In this document: in pieces, positions 54,991 to 64,000 of the stretch
Layout of the letters: each line of letters begins with the position of its first letter
Position numbering within the stretch: the first letter of the stretch is position 1
Assembly: GCA_031308135.1 (NCBI GenBank)
Contig: JAHLJT010004567.1
Span: 38,959,857-39,023,856 of the forward strand
Origin: Acheta domesticus
Taxonomy: Eukaryota; Arthropoda; Insecta; Orthoptera; Gryllidae
Reading direction: 5' to 3'
Length of the DNA stretch: 64,000 bases
Notes under the pieces: generated by a model
The model's input: the letters and a program-made list of their open reading frames with translations, nothing else
Databases searched by the model: none
What the model was told of the DNA's origin: nothing
Translations under genes and position numbers: made by a program

Positions 54991-57900
54991 AAACTAAATT
55001 ACCGTAATGATCTCCGGAACGTTTCAATTAGATCTTGCTTCTGACAAGTTTACAACGTTAGTTTCAGGCTTCTAATCTGACAGGCGTGATATGGACGAGT
55101 ATGTGATACAAAAAACGTGAATAGTCTCGCCACCTGATCCTATCTTAACTGTATTTGAATCAGCGCTAATACTCTTTGTCATGGCATGGGAATACTTGCA
55201 GTTCGATAAAACTTTATCACGAGATTTCTAACCAATACAGAGTTCGTATTGTTGATTCATACTTCATTCCCATTGTATAGTGAAGGGAGAAAAAGTAAAA
55301 CAAATAGCAATTCTGAGTATACTTCTAAATCATGCAAAAAATTTTTGTGAATGGGAGTTGAGTAAATTCAAAATCTATTATTCAAATTTAAATGATCAGA
55401 CTTTAGAACATGCCATGCAAATTTTTCGAAGATTGTGATGATCTAAATTAGTGGCGAAGGGCGGGATGGTGGGAGTGGTTAAGGGGATTGGTTGGGGGAA
55501 GGGGAGGGTGGGAATAGGAGAGGGGTTCAGGAGATTCGTCGGTGGTGGTCTTGTGGGGGAAGAGAGAAAACGGAAGGGTGAAGAAATTACAGGCTACTAA
55601 AATGTTCAAATAATAAATTTCTTTACTCGGAGAAAACGTGTGTAGCTGAGAACTGAAATCGAAAACTATGGTTTTGATAAGAGCATAAACTTAATTCAGA
55701 ACATGAAAAGTTGAAAACTTTAAAAGGTTCAACCTTTTTAAATAAAATTAATATGGGTAGACACCTTAGAAAGCTCGTGGACTGGAAAAGTTCGGTTTCA
55801 AGAATCTGCTTTCAAATACGAATTTTAAAAACTATTTAAAATACATTTGGAAATACAACTTTATAAATTGGATACAAAGCAAAATTAATCCGGAAATCGT
55901 TACTATTACTTCTTTTATCGAAGTTTTTTTGCGTTAAGCAATTATCATCCAAGAAGTCTGTAATATTAATGTATATAATAACATGCCAACAAAATCGTTC
56001 TAAATCTATTATGCAGGGTAACAAACGTGCATAGGAAGTTTCAATGGAAGTTTCATATGAAAAATTCTAATAAAAAAAATTACAGTTCGGGAAATTGGAA
56101 AGTATTTTGTGAAGTTTCTTGGTGCCAATATTAAATTATTCAGAAATGATTTAAAATAAACCACATTTTTGAATATAAATATTATTAAAGCTCTCTATAT
56201 CTTTTCTTACAAAGTAACAAGTTATAGACAAATTTCGAGCTCAAAACATAGTTTTCAGCGCTGAATGTTTGTCTTCATGTACTACTGACGCGAGAACTTC
56301 ATTAGTAACGGAAGTAATTAAAATATTTAAGTACCTAGAATTTGTTCAATTGCTTTCTTGAAAGTGGCAATATTTCTCAATACGTTACTTCCGCAATTTC
56401 GTCAGAACCCTTTTCTAAAACAATTATCGGAACATTTTCTGGAATATTTGAAAAGGCTTTCCCCTTGCGGTCATTCGAAACGTATTAACTGTGGATATTG
56501 TAAATGTTAAATTTCTTTCTAGACTCTCGTTAATACTTATTAAAATTGAATTACTTAAGGTTGCATACACAGCGCAGGAATAAGTGAAACATTAAAAATT
56601 TTGCAATGTGTAAAAGTGTATTCATAAGGTAGAATTTACGAATGCTCCAGAAAATGTGAATGTGGGTTGGTTATTATCTTGTATTAAATAATGGATTCTA
56701 TTTTAATTATAGAATCTAAAAATTTTTTTCATTTATGCGAAGTAGTTGTGTGTAAATTGACTTATATCAGGAGAAAAACTTTTATTTTTAAAATTCGATT
56801 AAGTTTTTTAACATTAAAACATTTTATTCCCGGGGGACGTTTGCCTAGGTTATTCATTACCCTCTTTGCGCTATCTTCAAAGTATTTATTTCATGTATTA
56901 TAATTTTTCAGGCCTTATCATCCATTAACATCAAGAATCGCCCAGAGATAAATCACGGGCGATGCTAATCTCTACCAATGATCAGGTTACTCCACAAGTG
57001 TACTAAAATTCATACAGCGCTGAGGGAAAGAGGGAAACACCTGGAAGAAAATCAATGTTTCACGAAGTTAACAAGGCTCTCTACTCTGCACGAGTTCCTT
57101 GATAGAAAGTAAACCAACGAGTTTAACCTTTGCATCACAATTGATACCTGACTATACCTGACTGTACCTGACGATCAAGAAGAAGTGGACCTTTGGTTCT
57201 GCTGAAATCACAAAGCACATTAATCAAACAGTTGATTAAGTTAAAAATCTGTTTCACTAAAGTATTTTAATGTTGACATAATCAACCAGAAAAAGTCACC
57301 GCTTTTGAAAATTGTGGCGATATTATAAAGTAAAACTTAAGGAATTACGAAAATCGCAACTACAATTTTAAGAAGCAAATGAAGAAAATATTCCTCAAAC
57401 AATAATGAGTACCTTTAATAAATGTAAAGAAAAATCACGCACAATTCAATAAAAAACTAAAGCACATGAGACCAGATTTGTCAGGATCAAATTTATAAAA
57501 CAAGTCATAAAAGGAGAGCATTTAGTTCCAATCATTTCTAAGCATTTAAATATTGCCCTCATCCTAAGAAAAGAACGAAATCAGTCGGGAGAACATAACA
57601 AAAAGAATACTCCAGAATGACAGTTACGGAAGAATGGTAAAATTTCATAGATCTTCACTTGGTACGACCTCGTAACACTCGAATTTTTGTTGTTGAAAAT
57701 TTGGAAAATTGAGTAAAGAAAGAAAATTGATATGCCATGTAGTGTGGTTTAGTGCGGTACGGTGTGGTGTGGTTATAAAATCCTTTAATTGGCTTTTAAA
57801 ATAACTAAAGAAAAAGTCGTAGTAAAAGAGTTATTTGATAACGTAAAGTTGATGTACCGTATACATAATTGCAATGTTTGAAAATTGGTGTTCTGCCACC

Positions 57901-58603
57901 AGGCTGCAAATAACCTTAAGTGAGAAAGCTTCTATTCAGTGTATTGGAGATAAAATGCTGATGGACCTCCATATATTTTAAAAAGGAATTAATGACATTT
58001 CATGTAATTGATACATTCTTTTCTAGAAACTCTTTGGCTCGAATCCAATATACTCTGGAAGCGAGGTGGTTTTGTGGAACGCCGGGTTCGTTAATCATAA
58101 TGCTTCTTAAGTAGTAATAAGTTTTCTTTTCAGGAATATTAACTTTTTCGTTTATTTTCAGGAAACCTACTTCAAATTCGTTTAGAAAGATGATTATGCC
58201 AAAATTCATTCATCTTCAACACACAGCATTACATGAAATAAAGCATGGGTAAAAATGCAGTCAGAAATGGTTTTGAAGCATGGAATGTAGGAAAACTTTA
58301 GTTAAACTAAATTAGAATATCATATTAGATTTTCAATGGCTGTAACAATGGTGGTGGGAGTAGTATGGTGTAGTCGTAGTGGTTAGGTAATGTACTACGT
58401 AATGCATGGAAAATAACACTGAAGTATAGCTATTAAAGAGTTTATCGCAAAACTTGCAACGTTTTCAGTGAAATCGAAATTGAGAAGCTGTGAAAGGAGT
58501 ACTCCGTACGTATGAAGGAGGCTACTGCATGCGAATAAGCAATAGTTTTTTAAATTACAAGACTAGAAGGTACAGTGCAATTTCATGAAGGTTTCTCTTC
58601 CAG
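54991..58603. other. unassigned AT-rich region
   Basis: No gene recognised. It contains a G-rich tract at 55450-55590. The remainder is AT-rich with short chance frames. Confidence 0.4.
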
Positions 58604-58846
58604 GTTGAAATGAGGGGCAAAGAGAGAACGGCTGCACCAACTCCGCAGGGCGTCGGCAGAGCAGGGAACTGTTTCGTCGACGGCCACAGCGTCCTCGCGG
58701 GGCTGCAGTGCGGCCTCAAAACTACCCTAGTGCAACCTTTAGTCGAGAAGCAGCAGACCAGGGGAAATGTTCCTGTGTTTGGTGTTCCACGTTCCTTCAA
58801 ACCTCTCCTTGTTCAAGAAACATGCGACAGTCATCTCGATGAGCAG
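58604..58846 (+). CDS. possible internal exon of unknown gene
   Basis: The acceptor GGTTTCTCTTCCAG and donor GAGCAG|GTCAGT frame exactly 81 open codons (phase 0 in, phase 0 out), beginning VEMRGKERTAAPTPQGVGRA and ending CDSHLDEQ. Base composition is much less AT-rich than its surroundings, as for real exons here. No family was recognised. It might belong with the CpG-rich start near 49 kb, or be part of a mobile element; the - strand is also open here. Confidence 0.35.
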
Positions 58847-58849
58847 GTC

Positions 58850-60115
58850 AGTACTCTAAAACACGTCATAGAAATTAAAGACTCCTAAAGTGTTGAAAGT
58901 GAAAATTAGAATTAGAAATCGTACAGAGAAGTAAGAACTCTATTATCTGACGGTTGTATGACATTGAGGAAAGATGGATAGGAGACGGTTTATACAAGCT
59001 ATTTAAATCGTCTTGGGCAGGCATGTCAAGGTCGCGAGCAACACGCTTCGTAGAGCTCGTGGGAACTGCGATCAGAGAAATTGCCGCGAGATTCAAAAGT
59101 AAGGGTTGTACAAATAATTTCGGAGTGGCGTTACGTCACTGGATACCTGGCCCATGGCAGTCTTTGGGAGAAGTTACTTGACAGTTATTGTCACTAATTT
59201 AGCTATTTTAATTCCCATTTTATCTTTAATGCAAAGAAATGACCCATTAAAATGAAATAAAAGAAGTCAAATTTCAAATTCTCAATTGAGAGTGAAATGA
59301 AAAAAATTGATTCAAAATATTCATTCTGTAATTCTGTTTACTTAAGTGATATAAGTACGAACTTCCTACGTTCAAGTTAGAAGGTTTAACAGAAAAGTAT
59401 TGTCTGTTAAAAGCGCTCTCCGTCCCTAAGCAAGAATTGTTAACTTACTTGTCAATTTCACACTAAATAAATAACTAAATGATTTAATAACACAAAACAA
59501 AACGAAAACAAGGAAAGAATTCGGCATTCAAATATGTTCCTGTCAGTTAGCAAAGATTTTTCTATAAGGAAGAATTTAGTGAGAAAATAAACATCAAATA
59601 GTAACAAGTAGGGAAGAATACGATAAAAATATTAACATATAAACATAAAATGAATATATTTCAATTCTTGGTTATTTGATAGAAAAAAATCTTGTAATCA
59701 TATTTTCGTACGAAGCCCCTATTCATATCCTCGCGCCGCTTCAGCTTGCGAATGAACACCGTTCATGGATTTTAAGGGGAAATGAGTTCGGAGTCAAGGG
59801 AAGTTGCCCGTGCCCATACGAGCGCCGGGCTCCCCAGGCTGGCAAAGTAGCGCGTGCGGGCGTGGTTTGACGCGCCTCGTCTAGGGTATAAATTTTACAA
59901 TAAATTTTCAGTGAAATTAGACACCACGTTAACGTTAAAAATTCAGGTTGCTGTCGAAGGTATTTAAGAGTTCTATCCACTTTCACGGGTGTTAAATTTT
60001 AAATAGAACTAGCAGTAATTTCCCGTATTTACTTGTATGTGTTCTCCCCAGTTTTATTGACTTTTTACAGAATCGTTTTTACAGTTCGCGAAATGTCAGA
60101 TTAGCCTTTGTACGC

Positions 60116-60157
<42 letters not shown>

Positions 60158-61302
60158 GTTGTTGTTATTATTATTATTTCGTATTATTTTATCCTTTTTA
60201 CCTCTGCAGCCTGGTATATGTGTCACTTGAAAATATTTCTACCAAAGAATGACAACTTACCTGCTATTACATAGTAAACAATATTATACTGACATATATC
60301 GGCAGTAAACTTATTTACATGTTTTAGATTAAAAAAATTCATACATTGAATTTTGCAACTTTCTAAAGATCTCAGATTTGCTTTCTATAATTTGTAGACG
60401 CACATTATCTTGTAGGAACCTGACTAGTAAGCATGGGCTCAGTATAGCTGCTTTCTGAAGATTAATGATCTTTGCAATGTTAATCTCAAGATCGCGCCGT
60501 AGTCTTCGTATTACGCCTCTTGCTGAGAGCATAAAGTAATAGTATTAATTCTACTTCCAATATGCGACACGGTTCCATCATAGCTCGTGCTGGTTGCCTG
60601 TTATATCTGCATTATTATTGCTGTTGCTGTTATTTAAGTTCGATGGAGATTGTTTCGACATAAGTCGTGGAAGGTGCGTTCTACCCAGTTTAGAGGCCGT
60701 GAGAAATCACTCGGTCTGTCTCCTGGCCATTTGTTTTCGTGTCCTCGTCTGAGAACTTAAATTATTGGAATAGTAAAATGCTTTTAAAACAGCTCTGTAC
60801 ATCGAAACCTCCGCAGTAGCCCATAAGAAAATGATTTACTACAGTTTATCACACATTCTCATAGATTTACTCTGAAAGTTCGGTTATAAAAAATTGTATT
60901 CTAAGTATTATTCTAAGTTTGTTTTTCCGGATGCAAAATAAACCAAGAAAATGAGATCTATAAACTGTTTGAAGGGGATTTGTTAAATAAATCTTTACTG
61001 TTAAAAATCATTAACTCGTTCTGAAAATATTTTAAGGAAAAAAGTGGCCAAGACAGTTCTGATATTCTTGATTTTGTTGTTTAAGGATATTGATGAAATG
61101 TTTCAGATAAGCGGGCGGGATCTGCGTTGGTTGGCTACATACAACCATTTTGCACAGCGTTAATGAGGGTGGTGATCCTAAGAGGCTTCAACAGCAGTCC
61201 CCACAACGGCGAGTATTCGGCACCACATGAACGGGAGCTGAGTCTCCATCGTTGTGTGGTGCCTGCAGCGTTTTGCAAACGTGTGGGATAGAGATATCGA
61301 CG
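58850..61302. other. unassigned region with ATT microsatellite
   Basis: It contains a GC-rich patch at 59740-59880 and an (ATT)n tract at 60115-60178. A short + frame at 58954-59181 resembles no known protein. Otherwise AT-rich. Confidence 0.4.
60115..60178. repeat. (ATT)n microsatellite
   Basis: About 20 ATT units with a short GTT interruption. Confidence 0.95.
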
Positions 61303-61310
61303 TTAGTGGC

Positions 61311-62792
61311 CAGTGGCGGCTCGTGACATTTTTTCTTGGTGGGGCCAGGCGCAAAAGCACGAATATCATCTCATAATCAATCTTATTTAATTAAATAATT
61401 GTCATTTAATCAATTATTTAATATTAATTATCAGTTAATTAAACCTTTAAATCTATACGTTTTCCACAAAAACAGAAGTAGGAATTTTTATTAAGATGAT
61501 TAATCAAATATTGGTATGTCAACAGAAACAGGTGATTTTTGTAAAAATTACGCTAATGCCGTAGCTTTTCTTTCTGAATGCGGAGAGTTCGAAAGAGGAA
61601 CATATCGTAAAATTAAGACAAATTGACTTCGTCGTGTTAAATCAGTTGTTTAATCGGTCTGCAGAGAAACAAAATCTGCTATATCTATGCCTCTCTTCAC
61701 TTCGTCCAAATATACTTCATACATAGAATCTAGCAGCTCATTCTACGTCGTGCGAGTTATATTTATAAACACAAAAAATGTTTAAATGTTCATTTAACAC
61801 ACAATGTAGATTGCCGAATAACGATAAGTCTAAAAACTTGCACGGTTTTTTGAATCTTCAGATTCATCATGCTCTCTCAATGCTGGTTCATGAGTACCAC
61901 AGAATTTTAAACACTCAATCTCTCTACCTAAAATAGTTCATTTTTTGCGACTTGTTCATTACGTTTCCAGATTGAATTTTGACCGCGGAATCAATCTGTA
62001 CAATAATGTTCAAGGTTCGAAAAGTTTTAAATTTCCAAGCGTTTTCTAAATGCAACTTCTTCGCGTTGCTTCGTGCGTTTCTTCGTGTTTCTTCATTATT
62101 TCCCTCAAATGTTTCAGATCCTTACAGCCTACTGTCGTCCACAACCCCTCACCACCAAATAATAAACAAAAAAGCAAAATAAGCTTTGTTCTTCTTCTCT
62201 CACAGTGAACCATAGTTTTTTCTGAAATTACGAGTTACAGAATGTTCATTTTTTCTTCCCATCAACTTGTGTAAATGAAATGTCACTCGGTTGGTGTGCT
62301 CTTAACAGCTTAATATAATTTTTTTCTTCAAGTCTCAGTGAAGAAAACTGAAAATGGTGTAACGAATCCTCTGTGTTCATCTTATAGCGCACAGAACTTT
62401 CACGTGCACTTTGAAAACCGCGCGCTCAGCCTCTGAGAAGGGCCCGTTGGTGCGGGCCCCTCGGACTGATAAAATTAGCAAGCAGTGGTCGCGCCCAGTA
62501 AGAAAGGGCGCTGACCTTGCAAACGGAGTGAAGTTACTGCTCAAGGGGCCCATGCAGCCTGGGCCCCTTAAGCGCTCGTACTAACGCTATCTTGGAGGGC
62601 GGCAAGTAACTATGATCCCCAATTCTTGTTTTTGCCACTTGGAATAAGTACTGGGAATGAATTGTCGATCTTCACGAATAAACAATTCTAATAAAGTACT
62701 ACAATTATCACAAAGATAAATAAACATTTTTTTGCTTTATTAAATCTTGGTGGGGCCCGGCCCCTGTGGCCCCTTAGGACGAGCCGCCCCTG
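61311..62792. mobile_element. hAT-type non-autonomous element, 8-bp target duplication
   Basis: The ends CAGTGGCGGCTCGT and the inverse CAGGGGCGGCTCGT are flanked by TTAGTGGC on both sides (61303-61310, 62793-62800). An 8-bp duplication and CAGxGGCGG ends are diagnostic of hAT. The sub-terminal GTGGGGCC repeats are also shared by the two ends (61340, 62750). No transposase frame; short palindromes (GGGCCCGTTGGTGCGGGCCC) occur near 62440. Confidence 0.87.
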
Positions 62793-62800
62793 TTAGTGGC

Positions 62801-63421
62801 AGTGTTCTGGAGTGTCTCAGCGGAAGAGTACCGAAATAGTTCTGATTAAGTTGAAGGTACGGGTCTTGTATATATGTAGATGTAAAACTATCTAAAGCAT
62901 TTGAAAAGAAGTTTGCTTCTGAGCGATTAAAATATAAAAACACTATTGAAAGAAAATGCTTATATTAATACAAACTAACTTAATTGAAACCAAGTTATTT
63001 TTGTGTCAGTGCTTTTGCATTGAACTTAAATGCAAAGTAAAAGAAAATGATCGGATTGCTTGAGATAGTGAAATGTAACGTTCAATTTTTCAGACTTAAT
63101 TCTAGATGGACGTGTAAAAGACGAATAAATCAGAAAACGCAGTTTTCTAGAAGCAACGAAGTATTTATTTCTATCATTACATGGCAAAGTTTCGAAAAGC
63201 CTCTAAATACTTAATGTAGAAATTAAGCTTAGTAACAATTGCACGAGAATAGAAGAGATTGTCCTTACTAAATGGTGTAGTGATTTGTACTGTTCGTCAG
63301 ATACGTTGGCGGCCCGTTAGATGATTTTCCTTTTCTTCCTTCCCTCAGTAAACGTCGCTGTTACAGACGTTCTTGGTAAAATCCTGACGCATGTATAGTA
63401 CAGTACGATTTATACATAGCT
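62801..63421. other. unassigned AT-rich spacer
   Basis: Nothing recognisable between the hAT element and the right-hand MITE. Confidence 0.4.
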
Positions 63422-63614
63422 GCCCCTCGAGCTCCCATTGCCACGATGAGCCCCCATTCACACGGCATTTCGTGTCTTTTTCGCTCGTGCCGCTAGATGA
63501 CGCATGGTCGCAAGCATTGCATGATACTGTCACGATCATGCGATATCTAGCGGTAAGACTGAGAGACGCGAAATAACATGACATATTCCATCGTGAAAAC
63601 GGCCCTTGAGGGGC
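63422..63614. mobile_element. 193-bp palindromic MITE
   Basis: The ends GCCCCTCGAG and CTTGAGGGGC, then CACGATG/CATCGTG, and further in CCGCTAGATGACGCATG with CATGCGATATCTAGCGG, make almost the whole sequence self-complementary. No target duplication was fixed. Confidence 0.65.
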
Positions 63615-64000
63615 GAAGTAGCACTATAGACGATGAGGTGGTAAACACATTCTTGGTCGTCGGACGAGTTCAAAAATGACAGAAGCAAGCATCTTTTACT
63701 TCAAATTTTTTTTAATGAGATTTTAAGGATAATTTAAAGATGGTTCATTAGAAAATTTTACCATGTCACAAATATCCTTAAATGTTGAATAGCCCATACA
63801 TTTTATTAACCCTTCATTGACAAAGAGAGTGCCATATTGTGTCTACATTTTTAAAACTCAAATAACAATTTAAGTAATGCAATTCAAACAGTTATACTCT
63901 GATTTTGTGTCAGAAATCGCATGAAGTTTGTGGATCCTAATCACCATCAAGTTAGTAACTCTCAAAATGAAATTATAAAGTCAGAAACATGAGGTGGACA
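63615..64000. other. window end, nothing identifiable
   Basis: AT-rich sequence without a recognisable feature. Confidence 0.4.

Noticed and set aside
1..64000. CRISPR array, operon-like clusters, rRNA genes
   Set aside because: No regularly spaced conserved repeats, no polycistronic gene order and no rRNA-like sequence were seen.

Overview
The window reads as nuclear DNA of an arthropod, most likely an insect with a large AT-rich genome. It shows spliced genes with multi-kilobase introns, metazoan-type RNA-processing and lysosomal enzymes, and many insect-style transposable elements. Two protein-coding genes can be identified. They lie tail to tail: the 3' end of PARN on the + strand at the left edge, and a near-complete glucosylceramidase (GBA1-type) gene on the - strand from about 37.16 kb down to 18.75 kb.

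PARN (about 2.82-6.84 kb): three exons encode the end of the C-terminal RRM-like domain and the basic tail. The last exon lies 3.4 kb downstream and joins in phase. Earlier exons must lie to the left or are not recognisable here.

GBA (18.75-37.16 kb, -): eight exons were placed by splice signals, phase and alignment to the known family, giving about 527 residues with both catalytic glutamates (NEP and TEAC motifs). Five of the seven exon joins are phase-perfect as they stand. A sixth, exon D to E, works only in the frame downstream of a one-base frameshift inside exon D. The seventh, exon A to B, does not match in phase. Either sequence errors or early decay could explain these. Several exons are extremely GC-rich while others are AT-rich. 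The 8.2-kb last intron and the 5' introns are packed with repeats.

Repeats: two solo LTRs with target-site duplications (TSDs); a pogo/Tigger-type element with TA TSD; a hAT element with 8-bp TSD; a decayed BED/hAT transposase; a piggyBac-like TTAA element; PIF/Harbinger-like MITEs with TTA TSD; a twin MITE insertion; a 224-bp hairpin element with 12-bp TSD; a 1-kb foldback element; two decayed non-LTR retrotransposons (one on each strand); two tRNA-derived SINE heads; and two abundant dispersed families, called X and Y here. X copies host several of the younger insertions. Y copies sit beside three GBA exons.

Right part (38.7-64 kb): no gene could be identified. It holds LTR, LINE and family X sequence, a CpG-rich possible promoter/first exon near 49 kb, one open segment with good splice sites at 58.6 kb, a G-rich tract, and DNA elements near the right end. 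I found no operon-like system, CRISPR array or clearly new biological system. The most notable items are the GBA gene's exon/repeat architecture, the frame defect, and several cleanly delimited elements.
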